The notes below the pieces were generated by a model that was not told the DNA's origin, ran no database searches, and saw only the letters and a list, made by a program, of their open reading frames with translations. A stretch of DNA of 64,000 nt from Siderastrea radians (lineage: Eukaryota > Cnidaria > Anthozoa > Scleractinia > Rhizangiidae), in NCBI GenBank assembly GCA_964017195.1, contig OZ024897.1, positions 33,017,536 to 33,081,535 of the forward strand. Reading direction: 5' to 3'. This document shows, piece by piece, positions 41,675-55,100 of this stretch. The translations under genes were made by a program, and so were the position numbers. Position 1 is the first letter of the stretch; the number at the start of each line of letters is the position of its first letter.

Positions 41675-44600
41675 ATGAGGAATCCAAAAAGCAGCCAGAG
41701 AGAGGCACCGGTTACCGTCACATTTCCAATTCCAAGGAGAGCAGCTAGCAAACTTCGCACCATGGCAGTTTCCAGAGATCGGCGCTTGTTAGACCTCGGT
41801 GTTTTAGCTGTGCAGATCAATGAAGGCGAGAGCATTGTGCTAGGAATAAAACTAGGGAATCAAAGAATTAAGAAAACGGAAGTGAGTTCGGAGAAAATAC
41901 GGGCAAACGCGAACAGGGGAAGAGTAAAGAAACCTTCAACGTGTCGGAATGTAGCGACAATTCATCACTTGCCAAATGCCTTGAGCTCGCAAGCGCCACG
42001 CAATCTGCAAGCCGGGAAAACTGCAAATTTCAGCTTAGATGACGGTGAAGAGAAAACGAGAAGAGTAAGTCAGCTAGATGGAGATGTTGTGGGACATAAT
42101 TTATTCAATGACTTGAACAAAACATCGAGCAAGCCTTCGAATAACAATTGTAAATTTCACCTATCGGATTTCACAACGTCGTGCGCAAGTGGTCTATTAT
42201 TGAATGGACAGTCGAGCTCGACGAGATTATCATCTCCACCACATCAGCATACAAACAAGCAGCAGAGCAATAGCAATTATGCACTGGGAGATGGTGTTAT
42301 CAGTCAAGGATCAAATATGCAGATGACAATAGAAAAGCCTTCAACCAGTCCCGCTGTGGTCACATCAAGAAAGGCTAGTGATGAGAGTCATTTGTCTTCT
42401 GCTCGAACTCTATCTTCTCCTGCCAGTCAGAGAACTTGCAGTGCAAGTCCCTGCTCAGATGCCAGCAGTGCAAGCTCTGAGGAGAATTTTGATGTCGAGT
42501 ATGAGCAGCTGATTTATAGCTGTTTTGTTGATAGAAGTAAATATAGTGCTGCAGAGATGTTGAAAGAACTTGCCAAAACTCACACTGCCAAAAAAAGTAC
42601 CACTATTACAGGAAGCAAAGTGCCAGGTGCAGTGAAAAACAGAGTTGGACCAAGAAGGTCAGATACTCAGGTTACTGCTGCCAGTACAAAATCCAGTTCA
42701 GGCAGAAGCTCTCTACAGCAGGAGCAGTCAACAGTTTTAGATGACAGTGAAAGATCAAACATTGCTGGCAGTTACCGTGATCATGTGAGGAACATACGCT
42801 GCAATTCCCTTGCATCTCTTACAACTTGCACGTCAACGGTGAATGCCAGCATGAAAACGCCAGTCTCACCAGCTTCCAGCACTGATCATTCACTTGGCTT
42901 TCAAAACAGCACGAGCAGTAATAAAAAGCCTTCGTCTTTTGGAGATGTCACAACTGCCAGTCACCCAGTACAGCACACTTTACAGCACACCACCCTTAGC
43001 ACTACATTGCAGACAGACAACTTGAAAGCAAATACCAGTGAGACAGCCACTTACCATGGTGGACGTAAAGTTTTGTGGTCAAGCTCAAATGCTTTTCCAA
43101 GAATTCCAACATCCTTGGCTAATTTTCCAGTCAACATATCAAGTGCTGTCTTTCCTCAACTGAATTCCTCTTGCAGTGCAAATGTTACTTTTCCCTCACA
43201 AGTACAGGAGGTTACAGAGACATCCAGTTGCATGAGAGGTAATGGAACCACATGCAATGATGCAATCAAGTCAACAGTCACTGAATCTCGCTACAGTATC
43301 CAGGACTCAATGAAACTGGCTGGAAAAGAGTTGGCAAATGACATTGTTGCAATACAGAGTGATTCTAAAACAGTCATAGACAGAACGCCATCATTGTCTT
43401 TTGATTCCAAAGAATCTGTAACTGCACAAAATACAAGTCCTCATACAGCAGTGTCTACCAGCTCAGATTGCTTCTCTCAGGTAACTAATGTTGTTCAAAA
43501 AGAACATGCAAGCACAGCACAGGTACAAAATCTTACTATGGGAAGGCCTACCATACCAGCACCTGTTGTTGTTGCTGGTTCAAATACTCAAACAACATGG
43601 TCCAATCAACAAGTTTCTCCGACATATTTTGTTGGAGCTCAGGGCCAATATGGAATTTATTCAGCACTATATAGCCCTGACGTCAACAACAACCAACTTG
43701 GCCAACAAGCAGTTGCAGCGGCTTATCCATTAAATTATGTTTATCCTGTCAGTTTTGTGTATCCTTATCTTGCAATGGCACAATTAGCCAATAACATGCA
43801 AAGTTCCCTCGGTGAAAACGGCAAGCAGCAGAGTAGAAGTGCAGAAGTGACACAAACTGATGCATTAATTAGCGCAGCTAAGACAGCAAAAGCTGAGCCT
43901 ACATGTAATGTTGATACCAAGGAATCAACTGGAACCACAGCAAGCCCACAACCAGTAGCAAGCAGCACAGCGTCTGCTCCAACACAGTTTATTGACCTAG
44001 CCAGTTCCATGAGGTACTGGCAGCAACTCAGCATGTTGTATCGGAGTAGACTGCAGGCGTTAGCTTCATGTAACCTGTCAAATGTCAGTGCTATGAGTTC
44101 CAGTCAAAATAGCACAACCAGTTCTGCAACATCAGCTGCTAAATGCACAGAGAGCTCGGTGGTGGTTGCTAATGACGAGACATCGGTAAAATCATCTAAA
44201 TCAAATTCAGAGAAACAGTCACTTTTCAAAATGAAAATTTCTCAAGAGAACATGTCTACAAAACTGTACACTCAACAGATGCCTATCAATGACTCTTCCA
44301 AGGAAAGTATCTGTTCTGCACTTTTAGAGCACACAAAGCCTGAAATCAATTTGGAGGAAGGCAGTGGTTCAAAAGACACAGTCACAGGTGACAGACCATC
44401 TGTTATTGTTGCAGCTTCCAGTAAAGAGAACTGGGATAGTGGAAGTGAAACACTGATCAGCCCGGTAACAGTACAATGTAAAGAAGAAGAGACTGATAAC
44501 AGTGAAGGAGATGGTTCTGACTCAGTTTTGTACAGAACAAGTCCAACAAAGGAAGCGTTTTCAGCCCACCTCCATCTTGATCGTCTTAGGCACATGGATG

Positions 44601-47600
44601 AAGATGACATGGGAGAATCAATGCCCACAGGATTGACAAGAAACTTTTATGGTTCGCCTCCAAAGCTGAGCTTCGTCCACGACAGTTCTATAGCATATGT
44701 GAATGTTGGCAACAGTAATGGCAATGGGTTTGGAAACAGTACTGGGAGTTATACTGGAGCAAAAAAAACAGGTACCATACAGTGTTGGTCATATAACCAA
44801 TAGATTAACAGAAACATGCACATTGTTATTAAACACTTCATTTTTGGTGACTGCAAGACAGTAGTTTTAAGCCTACAAAAATAACAATTGAACAAAAAAA
44901 AAAACTACCCATCCATAATCTAAGATTTTCTTCTCAGTAACCCTCTAAGACCCCACCAACAAGCTACCTACTAGTTTTCTCTTTGGATTTTCAGAGAATC
45001 TGCAGAGAACTGCTTGCATGACAATCCAAGTAATAAAATGCATAAGACACTGTGAGAGATTTGTATTAGGGCAGATGGACAGGGGTGTAGTTTTGAAGTT
45101 AATCTCAGGGCCTGGGTTGTTCAAAACAAAATTATTACACAAGACCATACCCCTCTCTTTTAAGTTCCCCCCCCCCCCCTCCTCCCCTTTTCCTTCACAT
45201 CCAAAGAAATATAATAATAAATTACAGACAGTATCACTGGCACATCTTTACCATACTAAAGAGCTTTGCAGGAACTTTGAGTGACATTGTATACTTATAT
45301 TTCACTAGTTGTTTTTAATATTTTTGTTCTCTTGAGGAAACTTACTGAAATTTATCAATTATAAAAAAAGTGGTAAACTGATAACCTACCAGTGTTTTAT
45401 GTAAATAAACAGGGTTGTCCCTAACAGCCGGCAGCCGGCAGAATTAACCAGCTACTTGGGCCGTTTGTGCTGGCTACTTTTGTGATATATACATATTTTT
45501 AAAGACAAATTATTTGTTCCTTTACTGGCGCAAATATATGAAAATGAAACTTATTTCCCATTGCAGTTTATTGACTTAAAAATACACTTCGTCAAACACA
45601 CAGCGTATTTTCGATTTTTAACTTGCCCGTGTCATGCAGTTGCCTTTCCGAGTTCATCTATCCGCAAAATTTTCACTATTCAAAGAGGCCAAAGAGCACA
45701 CGAGACTCGATTAACCCTTTAATCGGCAGATTTTTTAAGGAATTGTTATTACTGCAAGTGTGTTGCATAAATATGGTGACAGCTTCTATACTATAACTCC
45801 TAGGGCCATTAAACCACATATCAAAATGTTCATCATCAAATGGTCTTTCAAATAGAGCAATAAAACATGAAGCAAGCATTATTGTCAATATTTAACCAAA
45901 TTATTTCGAATTTCAACTCTGAAAGGGCACTCGGCTCCCAAAGCTGCTTCTTCCCCATGAGTCAATTGCCATTGCGAGTCAGAAGTACTTGTTTTCCTTC
46001 CCTCGAACATTCATCTTCAGAATTTCAAGTATTGATTCCTGTTTAAGGTCAGTTGAAGAGAATAACACCCAGTGCTATTCCTTAAAGCTCAACAGATGAC
46101 AAAAAGTGGAATTTTAAAGCTCAAAATCGGTAAATTTTATGCACGCTACTGCTCAAATCCACTCGAAAGCAAAGACACAAAACAACCTCATGTAAAATGC
46201 ACTGAAACAGTCCAGGGGCCAAATCACGGAACTGTAGAGAGCGTTTACCACGTGAGGGTCCTTTCGTACACATGTACGATTGCCGATTAAAGGGTTAAGT
46301 TGTTGCAGTATTAAAAAAACAGTCACCTCAATAGCAACCATATGACCAACGCGGTATGTTTATTAATGATTATAAGCGGTACTCATAGAGGCTCGGAATG
46401 GCGACTACGTGACACGGGGCATGTTAAAGATCGAAAACATGCTGTGTGTTTGATGAAGTGACAGTTCTTGTTTTCAAACAATAAATTAATTCCCTGCCAC
46501 CCCGCATTTTTTTGTTATTATTTTTCTTCATTACTAGCATAGCCTTTTTTCCAGAAGACAATTTTAAGTACAAAAATCTGTGTGTGCGCCCCACAATATT
46601 GCCATCGTAGGGGTGAACCACTTCAATTCCACTGCATGTTCGAAGAAAATAGCAACGAAATAAAAATGATACTGGATACAAAAATTAAAAGAAAAGATGA
46701 TAGAATAGATTTTTTGCAAGGAAAAGCGAACTGTGGCTTCGTGATTGACCGTTTGTTTACTTTCTTAACGATTTATCTTGCATCTGATTGGTGGCTAGTC
46801 AACTGACCGAACTTTTTCTTTGTTTGATTGAAATTATATCATTTATAGTTACATATACCGTTTTTGGTCTTAGTCTGTCTGCAGACTGCAGTCTGCAATT
46901 TAAACCCAGTCTGCAGTCTGCATTTTGTATTGACCAATCCTATTTATCATAGATATGGTTTGTGACTTAACAAAAATGTCTTGATTTTCATAGTACCCTG
47001 TAATTAATTGAAATGAATTCATAATGAATGTTTCACAGTGGACTCAAAGGTCTGAAACTAAAATGACTTTCACTTTATAACCCGTCTCCAGCAAAGAGAA
47101 ATTACTAGAGAATTTACAATGCGTGATATTCAGCTACTAGGAATGTCTGAGCCCCAGTGGCCAATAATCCATATCGCTTCTCTAAAAACCCCTAATAATC
47201 CATAATCCTAAAACCTTAACAGGGTCTGTTGTTTGTCTGGCTGTGCATGTGCTGGGGTACTATCACTGTCAGCCAGTACCTTAGCAGCATTGTCATTCTA
47301 TTGGCCATATTCTGGAATATAAATTCACAAAATGATCTTAACAACTCCTTTTATCCAGAATTGAGAAACATTGATTGACACTAAATATGTATGGAATTCA
47401 GCATGCTGGAAAGACTTTATATAATTTTTCATCACATTATCTTATGTAAGTGAGTAAACCGTATGTCTTTAAAATAATATCACAGTACTGTTATGTTTCT
47501 TCTTCTTTCAGATTCTGGCCAGTTGTATTTAGTCATATTCTCTGAGCTAAATTGAGAAAGGAATTTAGACATTTTCTTATGCCTGAGGTTATTTCTCTAG

Positions 47601-47710
47601 TTTTTTATAAATGTTGTCTGTCTTTTTTTATTTATTTAACAGCTTTTGGGACCCAACTGGATACAGCTGTGCGCCCTGCAAAGAGGAGGAAATCCAAGAA
47701 GTCTTTGTAA
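41675..47710 (+). CDS. NCOA6: nuclear receptor coactivator 6 homologue, two coding exons
   Basis: Exons 41675-44771 and 47643-47710, phase-1 junction, 1054 residues. In vertebrates NCOA6 is a nuclear scaffold of the KMT2C/KMT2D methyltransferase complex and binds nuclear receptors. Two blocks identify it: residues about 12-60, VTFPIPRRAASKLRTMAV then LLDLGVLAVQIN, the putative nucleic-acid-binding segment; and the extreme C-terminus, AKRRKSKKSL, matching the vertebrate KRRKSK tail. Between them lie about 950 Ser/Thr/Gln-rich, disordered residues. I see no LxxLL receptor-binding motif in a quick reading. The protein is about half the vertebrate length and lacks the acidic N-terminal block; an in-frame stop upstream supports the ATG at 41675. 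Reading through the donor would end after 10 more residues at 44803. Confidence 0.8.
45711..46298. mobile_element. piggyBac-type MITE, TTAA target duplication
   Basis: TTAA followed by CCCTTTAATCGGCA at the left (45711) and the inverted TGCCGATTAAAGGG followed by TTAA at the right (to 46298). TTAA plus a CCC start is the piggyBac signature. Intron of NCOA6. Confidence 0.8.
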
Positions 47711-48224
47711 TGATCAACAAAATATATCTTGCACACTTTTTAAAAATTTATTGTGCTGCAGGTCTAGTACAATAGAGTCCTGATAATGTGGACCCCTTTT
47801 ACTTGAACATGCTGACTCAAGCTGACTGTTTTTTTTTGCCTTCACTTAATTAGTTACACTTAGTTAGTGTTGACATTCTAGCATAGATTTATTTGTCAAA
47901 ATTAAATGACAGGTCTATTTAACTTGTCACTAGATTTAATTGTTGGTGGATGTACCATACAGCCACTATTAATAGCAAATATGAGAAAAAAATCCTCAAG
48001 TATTGAATGAGATTTTTCTGTTGAAAAAACTGTCAAACTTAACAGATGTTTGTATGGTTATGTGGCAAGAGTTGCCAGCCAGCCATACAGATGCCTGTAA
48101 ATGCTGCATTTTTTAATGCACTTTTTTTTTTAACACAGTACGATAACTAAAATTTGTATACTACTCCCTGCTACGATATCGGTTTTCTTTTTGTGGGGTA
48201 AATTTCTAAATGCAATAACCAGTG

Positions 48225-48691
48225 TATACCTGCCAAGTGTCACGCCTAAGGCGTGATTGTCACGCCTGCGGATCGAAAACTGCGATCTCACGCCTACTCA
48301 CGCCTGCGTTCCCATTTCTCACGCCTGGTGGAAAAGTGTGAGCCATTACAGCCTTAACCGACTCATTTTGAAAAAAAATTTTTAAGTATTTAAATAAACT
48401 CGAACCAATGCGAGAAATAATGATCGTACTTTTGCGAAATCTCGGATTTTAGTAAGGAAAGTCACTGGAGACATGGTCATATTGTCGAGACAAGCTCCGT
48501 ATAACCTTAAATGATCAAAGCATCGATTTACTGGCCATAAATAGGAAAGTCTTCGGAACGTCTTCGGAAATCGTCGGACATCTTCGGAAACCGTTGGGCA
48601 TTTTCGGATATTATCGGTCCCGTACGAAAAACCTTGACACTCTCAGGATAAAAATGTCACGCCTATGAATCACAAAAAGTTGGCAGGTATA
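48225..48691. mobile_element. MITE with TATACCTGCCAA ends and TCACGCC repeats
   Basis: Inverted ends TATACCTGCCAA / TTGGCAGGTATA, with CCAGTG repeated at 48219-48224 and 48692-48697. The left half has about seven TCACGCC copies, and the right half has several TCTTCGGAAA/CGTCGGA copies. Confidence 0.75.
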
Positions 48692-48736
48692 CCAGTGATG
48701 TTAGCAAAGATGGCCCTACCATATAATCATTGGTAT

Positions 48737-48787
<51 letters not shown>

Positions 48788-48792
48788 GTAAT
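48737..48792 (+). repeat. (TAA)n microsatellite
   Basis: About 18 uninterrupted triplets, adjacent to the MITE at 48225-48691. Confidence 0.95.
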
Positions 48793-51700
48793 AAACATTT
48801 TACATAGTGCCATATATAATGATGGTTATTTATTCCCTTATATGGTTTAAGTTATCAGGAGTCTGTTCCCCTCCCCCCACCAAACAAAAAAACCTCCCCC
48901 TCCTATCTAAAACATAACTACATGGATGTTCCAGGGGTGGTTTCTGTTTCTTCAGGTATTTCTGTGAATTATCCTGTAGTACCCCAGAAAAACCTCTACT
49001 TTTTTTAAAACAATGTACCACTGCTAGTCAGTATCATTTGTCAGGCAAGGTGTTTTTGCAAGGTCACCTTGCATTATTCAATATGTGATGTGGTTCTTTT
49101 CGGAACCTTTGAGGTTATATTATGTGAGATAGTTTTAGCGAGGAAAATTCCTAGCTAAAACTAATTTCAAAATTGGAATGAAATTTCGTATGAAAAGTTC
49201 CATTTTGTATCTGTCTGTTGATTTGCTGTATCTAAATACACGTTGTTGTTAGTTGTCTTGACATCTTTCTTGAGTTTGGTCACTCATGAGGGACCATGAG
49301 TGACCAGTTAACTACTGCAAAGTTCCCAAAGTAATGACCCTTGTTACTGGAAGATTTAGCACACAATCCTTTCTCAAGTCTTTGGGGGGGAGGGGGGCTG
49401 GTGGTTGGTAATTTTCCAGGTTCTCTATTTTTTCGGTTGCTAAAACACGTACCCTGTTTGGAACAGTTCATATCTACATGTGTGCTTCTTAAAAAGTGCT
49501 GATTTTTCAGGTTCAGATTTTTCAAAGAAACCAGTCTTAGGTTTTTGCAGTCTTCCCCGATACTTATTACCAGCTGTTTCAGATTTATGGTGTATAAAGT
49601 ATCTTTTTTGGGGCTCTTTTCATTAACTTCAGATTTAATTAGGGAATATGCTTTTTTTTGAGGTCACTATTTTCTGAGATTGTTTACTTTTGGAGAATAC
49701 TTACTTAAGGGGCTTTGTTATCAACCATCAGTTTTTTATTACCTTTTTCAGATGGTCACTCCTTTCAGGGGATCATTACTTTCAGAACTTTGCTGTAAAC
49801 TGTTTTTGAATATTACTGCTTCTTTTTACGTGTTAATGATTTATTGAAAAGAAAGTTGTAGTTGTTGAGTTGCTGACAAGTGCACTGTAATAGACTGGTT
49901 CCAGGTAACTGTTGAGCAGTGCTTGTAATTGTTGGATTATGAGAAAAGATTTAATTCCAGGCGATAAAAATCAATTAGAAATCTGTATGTTGTGTTCGAC
50001 TACTAACATTGTATATAAAAAGAGTATTAATGAAAATTTGGGAAGTGTATAGTATATTACATTATATCAGAAATTACAAAAAGAACAAGATGATATTGAT
50101 TTATTGTTGTAAATATTATGAGATAATTTTGTATGATTCTTCTGTTATTTTGCCCAAATTGAACGTTTCCTTAACTGCATTGTGAATTCTAGATGTTACT
50201 TATTACATTCTGTGGAAATATTGTAACTCTGGAGTTAATCACAAGAATAATAATTTTTTGAATATGACATTTGACTGATATTTTGATAGTCTGCGGGAAG
50301 TAAAATTGTCTGAAAGTTATGTTAAAATTGCATTTAAGAAACTTTAAGCTGAGTATACCATAATGTAGTATTTCATATTTTGTATAAATAAAAGAAAAAT
50401 ATATTTTAGCCACAATTTACAAAATGAATCACAAAGGGAAATCAACTTTTGAAACTGTGTCCAGTAAGGTTAAGGTTGAAGTTGGGTTTGAAAATTACTG
50501 TTACATTTTAAATAAAGTTGTTATGATGACTTTTAAAATGCTGTTTAAAGAACTTTTTATCTACCAGTGAAAATACCAGTAAGCCTTTCCTTGGGAGGGG
50601 AAACCTCTAAAGATCTCACAAAGGAGTTAAGATGAGGAATTTCACGGTGAAGTATGAAGAGAGAGGGTTATCCCCTTCCTTCCCCCTCTTCATCAACCAG
50701 ACAGTTAGTGTGTGGGGGTGCCAGGGCTTGTACAGGGACTGGAAAAGTGTGGAGACCTCACAACTAGTTTTCCAGACCTGGAACAAGTATGGCAATTTGT
50801 CCAAACTGCCAAGTCGCTAAAAATCAGTGTCAATTCTGGGCCAAACATCAAGCTTTACAATCTTTTCAGGTGCAGCTTATGGTCCATTTTCGGGTTCTAT
50901 CTTGACAGTTGGAGTCTGGATAATAATGGTTTAGTGAATAGAGAAAGTATTTTATTTTGCCTTGAAAATTCTGTGCAAATTGGTCTTCAAATCTGAAGGA
51001 CAGTGGTTTGAGGCTGCCATCGTGTAGTTTTTTTAGACAAGAAACTTTACCTCACCTTGTCTCTCTCCACCCAAGAGTATAAATGATGGAGTATATTACC
51101 CCAGTAGACAAAGAAAGGATGGCGATATACTACTAGGAGTAACCCTGCTATTGACTAAAATCCAATCCAAGGAGGACTAGGAATTGTCCCACATGCTACA
51201 TGCTATGTGTGTAACTTTACCTACCTTCACAGGTGGTGTAAAAAATTGACTTCAGATTATCCCTAACCTGAGGACTAGATTAGCACTATCAGTCATCAAG
51301 GTCTCATCCAGCCCTGATTCATTTAATTTTGGCTTCCTAATTCTAATTAGGCCTAGTGGACTCCCGAGCTGTGACTAATTCTTGAAGTTGGTGGGGAAAT
51401 GAAAAAGAAAGAGAGTTTTTCCTAGTGTTCTCAGTCCTTTTCTTTTCTGTCAGAGTAGCCGGGACTCAAACTCACAATGGCAGGGGATTGTGTGGGGTGG
51501 CAGGGGGGGGGGGGGGGACAGCCCTTACCCAAGCTAGGGCTAAGGTACACCGGTCCACAATTGTCACATTCTGTCACAGAGGCTACTTGTATAGAAGATT
51601 TGTGAAAGAACTTTGACTTGTCTAAATAAAACAAAAGGCTACTGGTGGAATATTGAAAATTTGCAACTTTTTGGAACCTAAACAAAACACGTTTTTTCAC

Positions 51701-52195
51701 CTCCAAAAGGTAGGGAGCCAAAAGTATTGACAAGCACTCCCATTTGGTACACTTGTAGTTAAAAAGGTTAACGTTTTCTCGATCTCCTGATTTCTCCACC
51801 CATAAGCATCTCCCGCCTGGTTTGCAGAGAACGTGACGCGCGAGGACATAGGAAGGAACGAGAACTTCCCATCTTCCCTCGCGCGCCTCCCCCTGCGAGA
51901 GAGAGACTGGTAACGAACACTAAAAAGATTTTTATCCTGTAGGTAATTTTCCGTACTGAGCCGATAAGACTTTGGAATTTTTGTTGTTATTTAAATTTCC
52001 TTTGTGGATTGACAACTTCAGTCTTAACAGTTTTATGAATGATGGGGTAACCTTCTCTAAAGCATTTCTCAGAGTCTCCTTTCAAGGAGCAAAGAATCTA
52101 AGCTAAGTCGAAAGTGGTGACGAAGCAACTTGTGAAGCGTATCGAGAATTTCAGCTTACGTACAAAATTCCGATCCTTCACTGACGAACTTCCAA

Positions 52196-55100
52196 ATGTC
52201 GGACCCTATTCCGCCAAGGTCTCTACCCAGCAGGCTGGCAAGTTTGTCTGTTAGCAGGATTCCATCTAGCCTACCAGGGGCTTGGAGATGCACAGGACGA
52301 AATAACGAGGAAATGGTCGATAAGTTTGTTCACATGGGAGTGATAACAACGAAGGAGGTTGAAGAGGCTTTTAGAACTGTCCCTCGAGGAGCCTTCGTTC
52401 CCCATGATCTACAGCTTGAAGCTTACATAGATTCCCCTCTTCGCGGCGATCCACACGTTCATTTGTCGGCTCCTCATATGTACGCAACTGTTCTTGAAGC
52501 TCTAAAGCTTTCGCCAGGTAGGTTTAAATTGAAAGTCAGGTTTTTGTTTTGGTTTGCTTGATTTGTGTGGGTTTGCGACCTTATGCCTGCCTAAGTGAGT
52601 TATCGATTTCGTTCCAGTGACTTTAGTTCAACCTTTCTTAAGCAAGTTTTCCTGTTGTTACTGGCACGAGTAAAGTGGCACAGCTGATTGTCCTGAGATT
52701 TATGGACTAAAGTCAAAGGGTCAAAGGAAACTGCTACATTCAAACCTGTTTGATACTCTGTAGATTTGTATGTCCATATATTAAAGACCTTAAGCTTTGT
52801 TCACACTTGTAAAAACAGCTATATCAAACAGCTCCTCAAATGGGCGAGTCCAGAAAATATCCATACCATACCACGGACAGCTTTTCGGAATTCCGAGGGC
52901 AACGGGGGGGGGGGGGGGGGGGTTCTTTGAACTGGAAATCCGAAGGCATGGGGGGATACTTACGATTGGAATTCCAAAGACGTGGGGGTTTTAGAACTGG
53001 GATTTCCACAGGAGACAGACAAGAGTGTATTCCTTGAAAACACTAATTTTATGGACTTTTAAAATCAGTTCGCAAATAAAGCACGAACTGACAACACTGC
53101 TGACCACCGCGGAAGCAGGATACAAGACAAGCATCAATTGATCAGACATGTGTTTGTGTTCATTTGCAGAAGAAAACTGACAAAACGTAGGTTGTACATC
53201 AAGCTCCAGAGGCCTTAACATTGATGAATTTCTTATCAGTTTAATAAAAATAATATGAAAAATCTATGTTTCTTACCGCTTGAACATTTCTTGTACTCCC
53301 ATCACATGAACGAAAACTTGCGCCAGTCCCTCGTTTCCGAGGAGCGCCTGCTGGATTTTGCACTTTGCGCAAATTTGGGAACAGAAAATTCCCGGCAAGA
53401 ATCTGACAGAGACTGGACAACTTTTTTTTTGATGCCATTTAATTCCAGAAATGCTACACATTTTGTATATCTTTGAAGGCAGTTTCTGTATAAATACATC
53501 CAAAAGATTTTTCGAATGACAAACAATTTTGTAGGACTTCAATATTTCCTCGCAGTGTTTGACCTGGGTTTAAATTTATGTTTGTTCGAAAGGGCTACGA
53601 GACCGTTCGTGGACACACATTTTGACACACATTTTGTCCATTCAGTGCGAAACATGGTCTTTTTGACCGAGGATGCCATTTTTGAAGCTCATGGGATTGG
53701 GAGCGACTGCTGACCCCGATGGCTCAAATTCAAGATCATAATATCTTCCGAGTGTACACATGTACATCACACCATATTCTTATTTTAATGTTCTGTACCA
53801 GTTTGGGGCAATGTAAAGTTACTGTAGGTTACATCTGTTGAACAGCGGTAAGGAGAAAACTTTTAATTTTTTTTTTAAATTTTCATTCCAGAATATCCAG
53901 AGTCGTAATGACTCCCTCTATAACCAGCTTTACTGAACAGAAGTAGAGTCATTTGAAATAATTTTCTGTAAAATAAGCCAAATTGGGCATATTAGCGAAC
54001 CCTTCAGATAATTCCAAAAGGTTTGACAGAAAAATGGAAAATCCGAACGGGAGGGGGGGTTTACAATTATGGAAATCCGAGGGCATGGGGGGATAACGCA
54101 TTTTGGAAATTCCGAAGGTAGGGGGGGTTAAAATATGGAAGCCGTCCGTGGTATGGTATGGATGTTTTCTGGAATCGCCCAATACTAACTTCATTCTTTA
54201 AGTACTGTTTGAACAATAATAATATAAATCATTATTAATGATAAATAATTATTGTTGGTCAATGTGTCCTATACAGGATCCTGTACAGGATTTTCTAGGA
54301 TCCTGTGAGATCCTACAGGATCCTGTATGTTCACTCAGGATCCTACCCAGGATCCTAAATGGAAATAATCCTAACCGTGTTTCATAGGATCCTACTCAGC
54401 ATCCTGTTTATGATCCTGTAGGATCCTACCTATTCCTATTAGGATCATATTAGGATCATATCATTATAAGATCCTGTGCAGAATTACAGTTGACTCCCAA
54501 TAACTCGAACCTTCAAGGGAAATCAAAAAAGGTTTGAGTTATCAGGAGTTCGAGTTATCGAGGGTAAAATTATGAAGAAAATGACCTGAAGGGAAAAAGG
54601 ATTCACTTCAAGTTAGCTGTCGCCGTCGAGTTACCGGGAGTCAACTGTACTACATGTACATTGGTACTGACTTGAGTTCAGGGAGCATTTCACTATAAAC
54701 GACCACGCTAAAGGTGTTACTGTTTCTTTTCACTGTTGCCAGGTTTGTCGTTCCTCAATATTGGCAGTGGCACTGGCTATTTTTCATGCCTAGCTGGTTA
54801 CATTCTTGAAGCTCATGGTATAAATCATGGCATTGAACTTCATGACGATCTGGTGCAGTTTGCCAAGGAAAGAGTTGAGGAGTACCTACAGTTCTGCCCT
54901 GCTGTTGCTCATGATATATGTGTGCCCAAGTTTGTGGCTGGAAACTGTTTTCGATTGGATCCGTCAAGTGGAAGCTATGACAGAGTTTACTGCGGTGCTT
55001 CTTGTCCCCCAAGTAAAGTTCCTTTCATCCTAGCATTAACCAAAATTGGAGGCTTTGCCATCATTCCTTGTAGGAACAAGGTAATTTTGTAGTTGAATGA

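Larger units (their letters stand above)
47711..52195. other. NCOA6 3' region and intergenic space, no further gene seen
   Basis: Holds a MITE (48225-48691), a microsatellite, and AT-rich unique sequence. AATAAA-type signals occur near 50387 and 50508 and could end a long NCOA6 3' UTR. GC-rich palindromic sequence near 51830-51910 (GACGCGCGAGGA ... TCCCTCGCGCG) resembles a MITE just upstream of the next gene. Confidence 0.4.

Noticed and set aside
43765..44628. Minus-strand open frames inside NCOA6
   Set aside because: Mirror frames of a Ser/Thr/Gln-rich exon; no start context or homology.
52991..53542. Several overlapping minus-strand open frames in the 1.3-kb element
   Set aside because: Short, overlapping in several frames and without recognisable motifs; no support for a protein.
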